Shown: piece by piece, positions 43,194 through 52,248 of the stretch
Layout: every line of letters starts with the position of its first letter
How positions within the stretch are numbered: position 1 is the first letter of the stretch
Origin: Candidatus Cloacimonadota bacterium
GTDB taxonomy: Bacteria > Cloacimonadota > Cloacimonadia > Cloacimonadales > Cloacimonadaceae
Reading direction: 5' to 3'
NCBI GenBank assembly: GCA_023228285.1
Contig: JALOBM010000002.1
Span: 1-64,000 of the forward strand
Length of the DNA: 64,000 nucleotides
Notes under the pieces: generated by a model
What the model was told of the DNA's origin: nothing
The model's input: the letters and a program-made list of their open reading frames with translations, nothing else
Databases searched by the model: none
Position numbers and translations under genes: made by a program

Positions 43194-44762
43194 ATGCGAA
43201 CTAAATATAGCATTATCAGTTCCCACGGCATCCGCATCGGCATCGTCATAGCTCTACTTTTAATCAGTTCTCTCGTCACATTCCGTCTGGATCTATCCCG
43301 AGAAAGGGCTTTCAGCCTCAGTAAGATCAGCAAAGACCTGGTACGCAACTTGGACGATGTATTGCTGGTAAAGATCCTCTCATCCAATGAGTTACCTGCA
43401 GATTTGATCTCTCTGGAGCGCTACACAAAGGACTTGCTGGCAGAATATCAAAGCGCAGGCGGCAATAAATTCCGCTTTGAACACATTCAAACTGCCAGCC
43501 ACGAGGAATTGCTGGGTATGGCTTATGGCAGTGGACTGGGACCAATGAAATTCCGCATATACGAGAACGATCAGGTAACCGCCAAAGAGGTAATCTTCGG
43601 CCTGATATTCGAGTATCAGGGTCGTGTGGAATCCTTGAACCTCAGTCCCAGGATCGAACCCAGACTGGAATATGAGATGACCATGCGCATTCAGAGCTTG
43701 GTATCCAAAGACCTGCCCATCGTAGCAGTTTTCCGGGATACCACATACTACCACTTCGATACTAGTATATTCGAACGAGGACTGCGCAGTAATTTCACTG
43801 TCGTTGACGCCGATTTATCCAGACCAGTTCAAAATGTTGACGCTCTGCTCTTTACCGGCAGCAGCCGCAATCTGCCCGACCTTTGGCTATACAATCTGGA
43901 TCAATACCTTATGAAGGGTGGAAGCGTAATTTTCCTGCAAGACAACGTGGATACCGATGGCAGTTACTTGAATAACATACAAAACAACGTAATCAAGATG
44001 TTGGAACACTATGGTTTCCAGCTTACCGACGACGTAGTGTTGGACATGAATTGCGACAAGCGGCAGATGGGGATAGGCAGAATGGCCAGTTACCCTATGT
44101 ACCCCGTCATGAACGGCAGCGATCATCCCATCTCAAAGGACATGGAGGACATTGTCCTGTATCTCGCAAGCGGCATCACTGCTCTGGAAAAAGCAGATTT
44201 AAAATATGAAGTCATCCTGCGCAGCTCAGAGAATTCCGGTTGGATGATATCCCCTGAATTTCAGTTGAGCCAAGAACTCTTTTACAATCCGGAATTGGAA
44301 GACTTTTCTGCTGGCCCCATTGTTACTGCTGCACTTGCTACCGGGAAGATGGACAGCTGGTTCAGGGATTCCGATCTGGCAAGGCATGACCCTGATTTCA
44401 CTAGCGAGTCTAAACAAGGGAAACTGATCCTTTTTGCGGACAAGGAGTTGGTGATAAACCCGGACAACCCGATTTTTCGGGATCGAGCAAATGTGATCTA
44501 CAACTCTTTGGATTACTTCTGCGGAAGAGAATCCATGATCAGGATTCGCAACCGTCACCTGAATAAATCTGTGATAAACATATACAGTTTTATAAAGGAT
44601 CGCGGCATTGTATGGGGAGACCAGAACAAGACAGTTTATACTATCAAGCTGATTTGCAAAGTTATCTCCATCGCACTCGCTCCCCTGATCCTGATTCTGG
44701 CTGGATTGTGGATGGCTCTCAGGCGTAAGCTTAGATTGAGGCATTTAAATGAAAAAGTCTAG
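43194..44762 (+). CDS. GldG-like ABC-associated extracytoplasmic protein
   Basis: The protein is 522 aa and begins directly at the stop of the permease gene. Transmembrane helices lie near 15-30 and near 490-510; between them is a large periplasmic domain (GldG/ABC_transp_aux type, with DLVRNLDDVLLVKILSSNELP and QDNVDTDGSYLNN). GldG acts with GldA and GldF in Bacteroidota gliding, but related sets occur in non-gliding bacteria, so motility is not implied. It overlaps the DUF4340 gene by 14 nt. Confidence 0.85.
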   Translation: MRTKYSIISSHGIRIGIVIALLLISSLVTFRLDLSRERAFSLSKISKDLVRNLDDVLLVKILSSNELPADLISLERYTKDLLAEYQSAGGNKFRFEHIQTASHEELLGMAYGSGLGPMKFRIYENDQVTAKEVIFGLIFEYQGRVESLNLSPRIEPRLEYEMTMRIQSLVSKDLPIVAVFRDTTYYHFDTSIFERGLRSNFTVVDADLSRPVQNVDALLFTGSSRNLPDLWLYNLDQYLMKGGSVIFLQDNVDTDGSYLNNIQNNVIKMLEHYGFQLTDDVVLDMNCDKRQMGIGRMASYPMYPVMNGSDHPISKDMEDIVLYLASGITALEKADLKYEVILRSSENSGWMISPEFQLSQELFYNPELEDFSAGPIVTAALATGKMDSWFRDSDLARHDPDFTSESKQGKLILFADKELVINPDNPIFRDRANVIYNSLDYFCGRESMIRIRNRHLNKSVINIYSFIKDRGIVWGDQNKTVYTIKLICKVISIALAPLILILAGLWMALRRKLRLRHLNEKV

Positions 44763-45663
44763 ATATATCCTCCTGATATTACTCGTGATACTTATCACCG
44801 CATATTTTATACTAAGGAGCAAAAAGCCCGTCCAACGTCAGGATGACTTGGTGAACTTGGCTGCAGAAGAGATCAACAGGATAGAGATATGGAATTCCGA
44901 AGAAAGGGTGGAATTGATCCTCGATGACGGCATCTGGAAGGTGGCCAAGCCCTTTCTGTGGCCTGCAGACACTTTAATGGTGAACAATTTCTTCCGTGAG
45001 GTGGTTCAAGGCACTTTCTCGACCACATCTTTAAGCTCTGCAAAAACAGCTCTGGAACGTTATGAACTGGATGATGACACAGGCACTCATGTGCGCCTGT
45101 ACGCTGGGGAAAAAAGGGAACACCTGATCTTTGGCAACAACGGCAATTCCTGGGATTACTTCCGGGTCGCGGGAGATACTTTGGTGTATCAGACTCCAAG
45201 CAACATCGTGAGACGCTTTGCGCCCAATGTCACGAACTGGCGCGATCCTCAAGCTGTCCATTATTGGGAGCATGAGATCCGTGAGATCCGCAGTAAACAT
45301 AGGAAGAACGAATTTACACTCCGCCGTGATGAGAGAAAATGGACTTACAAGGACGCTGAAAACGAGTTTGAGGTAGTTCCCTACAATTTTGCCCTCAACA
45401 AGATATTAAGTATCTTACAAAACTTCCAATCTTATGTGTTTGAAAGCGATGATGAGCCAGAACTGATACAGCTATTCGAAATCCCCTATTGTACAGTCTG
45501 GATTACCGATGTGCAGGGCAAAACCAAGAAGCTAAGCATCGCTGAAAGCCCCAAGAAGCAATATTTCATGATGATCGATGATGAGCCGAAGATACTCTAT
45601 GAGTTAGTATACGACAGCGTCTATCGCTTCACCAGGGATCCCGATATCTTTATGAGGCATTAA
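44749..45663 (+). CDS. DUF4340-family membrane-anchored protein
   Basis: The protein is 304 aa with an N-terminal anchor (about 5-22), then repeated small alpha/beta modules (EEINRIEIWNSEERVELIL; RREEHLIFGNNGNSWDYFRV-like) typical of DUF4340. Such proteins regularly follow GldG-type genes in ABC operons. It probably assists the ABC complex in the periplasm. Exact function is unknown. Confidence 0.85.
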   Translation: MKKSRYILLILLVILITAYFILRSKKPVQRQDDLVNLAAEEINRIEIWNSEERVELILDDGIWKVAKPFLWPADTLMVNNFFREVVQGTFSTTSLSSAKTALERYELDDDTGTHVRLYAGEKREHLIFGNNGNSWDYFRVAGDTLVYQTPSNIVRRFAPNVTNWRDPQAVHYWEHEIREIRSKHRKNEFTLRRDERKWTYKDAENEFEVVPYNFALNKILSILQNFQSYVFESDDEPELIQLFEIPYCTVWITDVQGKTKKLSIAESPKKQYFMMIDDEPKILYELVYDSVYRFTRDPDIFMRH

Positions 45664-45668
45664 GTTAT

Positions 45669-46088
45669 ATGATAATCAAGCACTACAAGAGCTTATCCGA
45701 AGATATCTATAGCAAGATAATCCGTCTTTGGCAGGATACGGGTATCACCAATCCCGCCCGTGCCGATAGCTACGAGGCCATAGAGCATTCTCTGCAAAAC
45801 ACTGGAACCATCATCTGTGCAGAAGAAGCTAGTGAAATTGTGGGCGCTATGTGGATAAACCACGATTTTCGCAGACTCTACATTCATCACATGGCAGTAA
45901 GCCCCTCCAGGCAGAACCAAGGCATTGGGAAGAAGCTATTGCGTGAAGCTCTCGATATTGCAAAAGCAACGGGATATCAAGCCAAACTTGAAGTTCACCG
46001 GGACAATCCAGCAGCACGGCATCTGTATTCGGAAATGGGCTTCAAGGATCTGGACGGCTACATCACAATGATCAAACGGGAACTGTGA
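45669..46088 (+). CDS. GNAT-family N-acetyltransferase
   Basis: The protein is 139 aa, a single GNAT domain with the acetyl-CoA motif SPSRQNQGIGKKLLREAL (near 78-95) and DNPAARHLYSEMGF (near 117). The acceptor is unknown; the length and position between DUF4340 and trmFO do not settle it. RimI-like alpha-N acetylation is one option. Confidence 0.88.
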   Translation: MIIKHYKSLSEDIYSKIIRLWQDTGITNPARADSYEAIEHSLQNTGTIICAEEASEIVGAMWINHDFRRLYIHHMAVSPSRQNQGIGKKLLREALDIAKATGYQAKLEVHRDNPAARHLYSEMGFKDLDGYITMIKREL

Positions 46089-47407
46089 GTCAATCCATTA
46101 GCATCATCGGAGCTGGTTTGGCAGGCTCGGAAGCCGCATTACAACTGGCGGCCAGTGGCTTTGATGTACGCCTGATTGAAATGCGTCCCAAGCAGAGAAC
46201 GGAAGCCCATACCGGAGATTTGTTTGCCGAATTGGTATGCAGCAACAGCCTGAAATCCGTGCGATTGGACACCGGAGCCGGTCTCCTGAAAGAGGAATTA
46301 CACCTGATGGGATCCATCCTGCTTGAGATTGCAAAGCAATCCAAGGTCCCCGCCGGACACGCCCTTGCTGTAGATCGCGAACTCTTTGCTCAAAACGTTA
46401 CAAGGCGCATTGAAAGCGAACCCAATATCCATATTATCCGTGAGGAAGCAACCGAGCTTCCCTCCGGCAAGGTAATTGTGGCAACAGGACCGCTTACATC
46501 AAACGCTATGATGCGCCATCTGCAAAGCCTTCTTGGAGAAGATCAGCTCTTCTTCTTCGATGCCATTGCCCCAATCATTGATGCTGATTCCATCGATATG
46601 GACACAGTATATGCCAAAGCTCGCTATGACAAAGGGGAAGCCGACTATCTGAATTGCGCTTTTAACAAAGAACAATACCTGGATTTTGTAAACGCTCTTT
46701 TGGCTGCTGAAAAACACGAAGCTCATGAATTTGAAAACGAATTCTTCAATGGCGAAAAATTCAGCTTCTATGAGAACTGCATGCCAATCGAAGAGCTTGC
46801 CCGAAGAGGGAAGGACACACTGCGTCATGGTGTGATGCGTCCCATGGGTCTGGAAGATCCCGCCACAGGAGATAAAGCCTACGCTGTATTGCAGCTAAGA
46901 GCAGAGAACAAGGACTTCACAGCCTACAATCTGGTGGGATGTCAAACCATGCTGCGCTACCCGGAACAGAAGCGCATTTTCAGGTTGATCCCGGGTTTGC
47001 AACATGCGTCCTTCCTGCGCTATGGCTCCATTCACCGCAATTCCTATCTGAATTCGCCTAAGATACTGAATCCCGATCTCAGCTTGAAAGCGCGACCAGA
47101 TGTATGGATTGCAGGGCAACTAAGCGGAGTGGAAGGCTATGTGGAGTGCATTGCCTCAGGTTTATGGACTACCAGAATCATTGCTGATCAGCTCGCCATG
47201 CTGCCGGAAGAGAGCATCATGGGTCAGCTCTGGAGACGACTAATCACCATTCCAGAAAAGGGTAATTTCTCGCCTGTAAATGCGAACTTTGGAATCCTTC
47301 CCGCCCTTACAAACGGTATTCGGGATAAAAAGCTGAAGCGGGAAATGATGAGTCAACGATCTCTCGATACTCTTCGGAAGATGCTCAATAGTAATGTAGG
47401 AAGTTGA
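46085..47407 (+). CDS. trmFO: tRNA (uracil-5-)-methyltransferase, folate/FAD type
   Basis: The protein is 440 aa, the family length. The GTG start overlaps the acetyltransferase stop. FAD site GAGLAGSEAALQLA (near 10) and the TrmFO-specific stretches RPKQRTEAHTGDLFAELVCSNS (near 36-57) and ASFLRYGSIHRN (near 310) are visible. It makes ribothymidine at U54 of tRNA from methylenetetrahydrofolate. It is the last gene of the ABC run. Confidence 0.95.
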   Translation: MSQSISIIGAGLAGSEAALQLAASGFDVRLIEMRPKQRTEAHTGDLFAELVCSNSLKSVRLDTGAGLLKEELHLMGSILLEIAKQSKVPAGHALAVDRELFAQNVTRRIESEPNIHIIREEATELPSGKVIVATGPLTSNAMMRHLQSLLGEDQLFFFDAIAPIIDADSIDMDTVYAKARYDKGEADYLNCAFNKEQYLDFVNALLAAEKHEAHEFENEFFNGEKFSFYENCMPIEELARRGKDTLRHGVMRPMGLEDPATGDKAYAVLQLRAENKDFTAYNLVGCQTMLRYPEQKRIFRLIPGLQHASFLRYGSIHRNSYLNSPKILNPDLSLKARPDVWIAGQLSGVEGYVECIASGLWTTRIIADQLAMLPEESIMGQLWRRLITIPEKGNFSPVNANFGILPALTNGIRDKKLKREMMSQRSLDTLRKMLNSNVGS

Positions 47408-47431
47408 AGCAATATCGATCCGTAGGATGAT

Positions 47432-47720
47432 CTATTTCTCGTATGACGAATTTGTCCGAACAAGTGTCTCCCAGTCTATCCTACCTTCTTCGTCACAAAA
47501 GGTGTTGATAAAGTCTTTCGTTAGCTTATTCAATGTGTTTGCATGCTTCGTTTGGTAGGAGATAGACCTTGACTTGGCATCTTGGGCTAGTGGTTCGATA
47601 ATGTCCAAGTATAGATTACTATCTCCTGAGATAAACTCCCAAAACTTTTGGCCACAGTACTTGTAGTAAATCCCTCTCTGAATCACTAGAATAGCAGCCC
47701 CCAAAAAAAGGATTGACTGA
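47432..47720 (-). pseudogene. Possible remnant of a restriction endonuclease-like gene
   Basis: The minus frame encodes about 96 residues from EQIQSILFLGAAIL to SSYEK. GQKFWEFISGDSNLYLDIIEPLA, then RIDWETLVRTNS, recall the C-terminal end of some type II restriction enzymes, although I cannot name the family with certainty. The frame runs on to 47779 but there overlaps the promoter and start region of the secreted cyclophilin, and its only ATG is at 47779, so the N-terminal part looks lost. No methyltransferase is present. Confidence 0.35.
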
Positions 47721-47782
47721 ATTTGTTCTTTGTTGTTTTCTGTAAAATGATGCCAATAAACCAGACAACATGGAGACATATT

Positions 47783-48874
47783 ATGAACAAGACTATTAGA
47801 TTGGTTTGCGTTTTAGCCATTTTACTGATGCCGATATTGGCACAAGCACGTATTTTTGCCCGCTGGCACACTTCGATGGGGAGTTTCACAGCGGAATTGT
47901 ACGATGAGCTGGTTCCCATCACCGCTTTGAACTTTCGCGATCTGGCCAATGATGGTTTCTACAATAATCTCATCTTCCATCGGGTGATAGAAGGCTTCAT
48001 GATCCAGGACGGTTGCCCCAATGGAACCGGAACCGGTGGTCCTGGTTACAACATTCAGGATGAGTTTCACCCGGATCTTTTGCACGATAGCGCCGGAGTG
48101 TTGGCGATGGCTCGTACCACTGAACCAAATAGTGCAGGTAGCCAATATTACATAACTTTGGCACCTCAGCCGCATCTGGACGGCGGATACGCTGTGTTTG
48201 GGAGAATAATCGAAGGTCTGGAAAACGTTATGGCTATTGGATCGGTACCCACTAATTCTTCGAATCGTCCCATTACTCCGGTAAACATTTTTATACTACG
48301 TATGTTGGATCTGCATCTACTGGATTTCTTTCCGGTTTTGGATGAACCGGTATTACTGGATACAAACACAACTCAAATGTTCATCACTCAAGCTTATACA
48401 CACGAAGCAACTGTCAGCTACACTTGGTTTTTGAACGACGAACTCCTACCGGACGATACCTTTATGATCGAACGCACATTTGAGAGCGGGAATCATACCT
48501 TACGCTGCAACATAGCCTCTTCGGACAGCATAGCCTTTGATGCAGTATGGAATATTCAGGTTTCCAGTGCCAATGAAGACCTTCAGGCACCGGTTGCAGA
48601 ACAGATCAGCCTGAGCGCGAACCCAAATCCTTTTGGCAGCAATATAAGAATATTATGTAACAGCAAGATCGAACAAAACCTGAGTCTGGATGTTTTTAAC
48701 CTGCGCGGACAGAAAGTGCGCTCGTTGCAAAAAAGTGCTTCAAAGCAAGGCACATGGGAGCTTGACTGGAACGGCTGTGACGATAATGGACAGCAACTTC
48801 CCGCGGGAGTATATCTGCTAAAGATGAAAGCGGATTCCGGCAATCTGTTCCGCAAGATCAGCAAACTAAAGTAA
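47783..48874 (+). CDS. Secreted cyclophilin-type peptidyl-prolyl isomerase with sorting domain
   Basis: The protein is 363 aa from the ATG at 47783 (GGAG upstream), starting with a signal peptide (to about ILAQA). The cyclophilin domain (about 25-185) has FHRVIEGFMIQDGCPNGTG, GSQYYITLAPQPHLDG and VFGRIIEGL. A PKD/Ig-like segment (about 190-270) and a C-terminal sorting domain (from LSANPNPFGS, near 288, to FRKISKLK) follow. It should speed proline isomerisation outside the cell or at its surface, perhaps for folding of exported proteins. Fusion of a foldase with a sorting domain is unusual. Confidence 0.9.
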   Translation: MNKTIRLVCVLAILLMPILAQARIFARWHTSMGSFTAELYDELVPITALNFRDLANDGFYNNLIFHRVIEGFMIQDGCPNGTGTGGPGYNIQDEFHPDLLHDSAGVLAMARTTEPNSAGSQYYITLAPQPHLDGGYAVFGRIIEGLENVMAIGSVPTNSSNRPITPVNIFILRMLDLHLLDFFPVLDEPVLLDTNTTQMFITQAYTHEATVSYTWFLNDELLPDDTFMIERTFESGNHTLRCNIASSDSIAFDAVWNIQVSSANEDLQAPVAEQISLSANPNPFGSNIRILCNSKIEQNLSLDVFNLRGQKVRSLQKSASKQGTWELDWNGCDDNGQQLPAGVYLLKMKADSGNLFRKISKLK

Positions 48875-48890
48875 TAATATCCGAAAGGCC

Positions 48891-49760
48891 TCAGCGGTTT
48901 TTGTGCACAAGACGGGATAGTAACTGCTCGTAGCTGTCCCGCAACCTGAGCGCAAAGCCAGGTTCAGAATGATCTTTGAAAGCATTTACGGCCTGTTCAT
49001 AGCCAAAATCAAAGAATTCTCTAGCCTTTTTCAGGTCTGTGAAGCCCAGTTGCGGCTGATGTGCATCGATGATGATGTCCGGTTTATGGTTTATGATGGA
49101 TTGAATAGCCATGAAACCTTGGTTTTGCATCAGGGATTGCATAAACACATTATAATGCAATAGCTTTCTTGGAGTCCTGGCTTTACTCGGGATGTAATGC
49201 TCTGCTTTGTTTGCCACATGCGGCAACACGTTTACTGCAATCGTAATTTCCCCCGGTAATCCGTCAACAAAGGCAAGAGGTAAGGGATGAGAGACTCCAC
49301 CGTCCACAAACTGATAGTCGCTCATCGCGTGAGGAGCAAAGATGAAGGGCAGAGAACTGGAAGCACGCATGGCGTCTGCCAAAGAGCCGCTATCGATCAG
49401 GATAGTCGCTTGCCGATTGAGGTCATACGCTACAGCAATGTAGGGAATATCCGTATCCTCTATTCTGCGGCCATCGGTCCATTCTGCAAATTTCTTCAGG
49501 ATGGTCTTACCGTCGAAAATCCCGCTGCGAGAGAAATCCAGATTGAGGGGATTGAAAAGCTCTCTGGTGGATACATCTTCTGCCAGACCGAGCATTTCTT
49601 CTGCTTCCAGACCGCAGGCGAGACAGCCTCCGATGATCGCACCCATGGAAGTGCCGATCACAGAACTGATCTCGTACTGTTCCTTAATCGCCTTAATTAC
49701 ACCAATATGGGCCAAGCCGTAAGCAGAGCCTCCACCCAGTATCAGAATGGCCTTTTTCAT
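48891..49760 (-). CDS. Patatin-like phospholipase
   Basis: The protein is 289 aa with AAAGGAGAG before the ATG. The oxyanion box LGGGSAYGLAHIGVI (near 8-22), nucleophile elbow GTSMG (Ser near 41) and catalytic Asp in DGGVSHP (near 152) are all intact. There is no signal peptide, as in the RssA/YchK-type cytoplasmic proteins. Lipid acyl hydrolysis is likely, with the substrate unknown. It overlaps the preceding small membrane protein by 4 nt. Confidence 0.9.
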   Translation of the reverse strand: MKKAILILGGGSAYGLAHIGVIKAIKEQYEISSVIGTSMGAIIGGCLACGLEAEEMLGLAEDVSTRELFNPLNLDFSRSGIFDGKTILKKFAEWTDGRRIEDTDIPYIAVAYDLNRQATILIDSGSLADAMRASSSLPFIFAPHAMSDYQFVDGGVSHPLPLAFVDGLPGEITIAVNVLPHVANKAEHYIPSKARTPRKLLHYNVFMQSLMQNQGFMAIQSIINHKPDIIIDAHQPQLGFTDLKKAREFFDFGYEQAVNAFKDHSEPGFALRLRDSYEQLLSRLVHKNR

Positions 49761-50107
49761 ATATCTCTCCTTTTATGGATCCTGCGATGCACTCTGTAAT
49801 TATGAATCACAACTGCCAAAAAGACCATATTGCTAACCAGAAGCACAATGTTTATGGTAAATACATCGTGGCAGGAGTAATAGATCATGGCAGGAATAAG
49901 TATCGCTAGTAAAACAAGCTTAAAAATGATGATCCCACGGGGTAAGCCCATCTTGCGAAACGCCCAGCGTGCCACCGGATTTCGCTCTCGATAGTAATAG
50001 TGAGGCCACATCACGAGATATGTGGAATGAGCATCAAAGCCGTTCAGCAGTACAAATGCAGCGAGTAGCGGCCAAAATAGCTTTGTGGAATAAAGTATAT
50101 CTATCAC
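49757..50107 (-). CDS. Small polytopic membrane protein (DUF5658-like)
   Basis: The protein is 116 aa with a GTG start preceded by AAGGA. Three transmembrane helices lie near 10-30, 57-75 and 80-100. NGFDAHSTYLVM and ERNPVARWAFRKMG resemble DUF5658 proteins, in which Asp and Glu face each other. Function unknown. It is translationally coupled to the patatin gene by a 4-nt overlap. Confidence 0.72.
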   Translation of the reverse strand: MIDILYSTKLFWPLLAAFVLLNGFDAHSTYLVMWPHYYYRERNPVARWAFRKMGLPRGIIIFKLVLLAILIPAMIYYSCHDVFTINIVLLVSNMVFLAVVIHNYRVHRRIHKRRDI

Positions 50108-50523
50108 GCATATTCCTTAGTAGATTAATTCCATAGTGTATTAGATCATACTTTGCTGTTACCCAGAATCTGGCAAGAGAAATCATGTTGCATATGTCGA
50201 TATTGATTGGGTAGGTATGCTCACCTGCCCCACGCTGCCGGATTCTTCTACGGATTATCCAGATAAAGCATACAGAAATTGTAAATTCAATAGATCATAG
50301 GGATTATAATACTGTGTCTATTGTCCTGAATAGCATTTTCGCATGGACGTCCCATACGGCTCAAATTAGTCCTTTACAAGATTTGACTGCCTCAATTTAA
50401 TGACATTTAATGAGGTGTGGAATCTGCATCGAACATTGAAGATAGTATAAAAGAGATCATAATCGATCACCGGATCACTCCTCCAAGATATTGAGAATAA
50501 ATAAAATGAATAAAGGATAAAGC
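50108..50523. other. Intergenic region upstream of recJ
   Basis: About 415 bp between divergent genes. It has a hairpin GGGTAGGT/ACCTGCCC (50209-50230, one G-U pair) without a T-run, the direct repeat TTTAATGACATTTAATGAGG near 50396, and the recJ promoter. No coding frame or palindrome of the A/B/C family is seen. Confidence 0.6.
50383..50411 (+). promoter_or_regulatory. Promoter of the recJ-lnt-glyQ operon
   Basis: TTGACT (50383-50388) and TTTAAT (50406-50411) are separated by 17 nt, giving a leader of about 105 nt before recJ. Confidence 0.5.
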
Positions 50524-52245
50524 ATGGACAAAAAGTGGCTCATCCCACCTGGTCTGAATGCTGAGGATGTTGAGGCCGTACGGAGCATAGCTACAGAGTT
50601 GAAAGTTGGCGATCTGATCGCAGAACTTCTATATCGTCGTGGCTTGCATCGAGCGAAGGACATCTATGATTTCTTCAATCCCGATCTCTCCCAAATAACC
50701 GATCCTTATCTGTTTGAAGAGATGGAGATTGCCGTAGAACGTATTTTGGCAGCAGTGGACAAGAAGGAGCTAATCACCATATACGGAGATTACGATGTGG
50801 ATGGCACTACTGCCACCGCACTTCTGTACCTGGGTTTAAAACGCATCGGGGCAAACATCGATTTTTACATCCCCCACCGTATGATAGACGGTTATGGACT
50901 GTCTTTGGGCAGTCTGGATCAACTACGGGAAAACGGCAGCAAGTTGATCATCAGTGTGGATTGCGGTGTAAACGCCATGGAAGAGATCAAGGCTATTTCG
51001 GACTTGGGAATGGAGATCATCATCACTGACCATCACAATCCTAAAGCTGAACTACCTCCAGCATTGGCAACCATCAATCCAAAGATCCCCGGTTGTAAAT
51101 ACCCCTTCCCTCATCTTGCCGGAGTGGGTGTTGCATACAAACTCTTGATGGCGATCTACAAGAAACTGGGCATCGATGGCACAGAGAATGTGTTGAAGTA
51201 TATGGACTTGGTTGCTGTAGGTACGATTGCGGATATCGTTCCCTTGATCGGAGAGAACCGCATCTTTGCCTCCATCGGGCTACAACACCTCATCGAGATG
51301 AAGAACCTGGGATTGAACGCCCTTATTCAACTCTGCGGTTTAAATCAGAAAACTCTGGATACCACAGATATCGTGTTTGGCATCGCTCCTCGGATAAATG
51401 CCGCGGGACGAATGGGAAGCGCCGCTTTGGCGGTGGAGCTGCTGATCTCCACCGATGAAGTACACTCCATGGAACTGGCTGAGATGATCGAACGTGATAA
51501 TTCCCTGCGTCAACAGGAAGATCAGAAAACCTTCCATGAAGCCTGCGAGATCATAGAGAAGAAATATAAGAATATGGGCAATACTCCTTGCATGATTGTG
51601 TCTTCAGACGATTGGCATCAGGGTGTGATCGGTATCGTGGCCTCCAAGCTGGTGGAAAAGTATTACCGGCCTGTAATCATGATCTCCTTCAAAGATGGTT
51701 TTGGCAGCGGCTCTGGTCGCTCTGTAGCAGATTTTGATCTCTTTTCTGCCTTGCAGCATATCGAACACAATCTGCACAGTTTCGGTGGTCATAAATACGC
51801 AGTGGGACTTACCATATATCAGGAATACCTGGATCGTTTTGAGAATGAGCTTTCCCGCTATGTAGCGGACAATCTGCAATTGGATCAGATCCAGCCTCCC
51901 TTGGTAATCGATCATGAGATAGAGCTTTACGACATCAATGAATACCTTCTGGACAGCCTGGAGCGATTTGCCCCCTTTGGGCCAGAGAACCTGCGTCCCA
52001 CCTTTATGACGCGCAATGTAAGCGTGGCAAATTATCCGTATAACGTCGGCCGAAACCACTTGAAGCTGAAAGTGGTCAAGGATGGAGTCGCTTTGGATTT
52101 GATCGGATACAATCTAGGCGATTACCTTACTCTACTGAAAAAGAATAGCATCATAAACATCGCCTACACACTGGAATACAATAGATTTGGCAACAAATCG
52201 TCGATCCAGGGGAAACTGAAAGACCTGCAAATATTAGGAGCGTGA
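50524..52245 (+). CDS. recJ: Single-stranded-DNA exonuclease RecJ
   Basis: The protein is 573 aa, the usual size. DHH-family motifs are YGDYDVDGTTATALL (near 87-101), ISVDCGVNAMEEI (near 140), TDHHNP (near 168) and the DHHA1 region with SGSGRSVADFDLF (near 400) and GGHKYAVG (near 420). It degrades 5' single-stranded ends in recombination and mismatch repair. It starts an operon of seven genes reaching to 57220. Confidence 0.94.
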   Translation: MDKKWLIPPGLNAEDVEAVRSIATELKVGDLIAELLYRRGLHRAKDIYDFFNPDLSQITDPYLFEEMEIAVERILAAVDKKELITIYGDYDVDGTTATALLYLGLKRIGANIDFYIPHRMIDGYGLSLGSLDQLRENGSKLIISVDCGVNAMEEIKAISDLGMEIIITDHHNPKAELPPALATINPKIPGCKYPFPHLAGVGVAYKLLMAIYKKLGIDGTENVLKYMDLVAVGTIADIVPLIGENRIFASIGLQHLIEMKNLGLNALIQLCGLNQKTLDTTDIVFGIAPRINAAGRMGSAALAVELLISTDEVHSMELAEMIERDNSLRQQEDQKTFHEACEIIEKKYKNMGNTPCMIVSSDDWHQGVIGIVASKLVEKYYRPVIMISFKDGFGSGSGRSVADFDLFSALQHIEHNLHSFGGHKYAVGLTIYQEYLDRFENELSRYVADNLQLDQIQPPLVIDHEIELYDINEYLLDSLERFAPFGPENLRPTFMTRNVSVANYPYNVGRNHLKLKVVKDGVALDLIGYNLGDYLTLLKKNSIINIAYTLEYNRFGNKSSIQGKLKDLQILGA

Positions 52246-52248
52246 GAA

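Noticed and set aside
40288..44762. Gliding motility locus
   Set aside because: Only GldA/F/G-like genes are present; none of the gliding motor or type IX core genes (GldK-N, SprA/E) was seen.
50209..50230. GGGTAGGT/ACCTGCCC hairpin as a terminator or riboswitch
   Set aside because: No T-run and no larger conserved structure could be seen around it.
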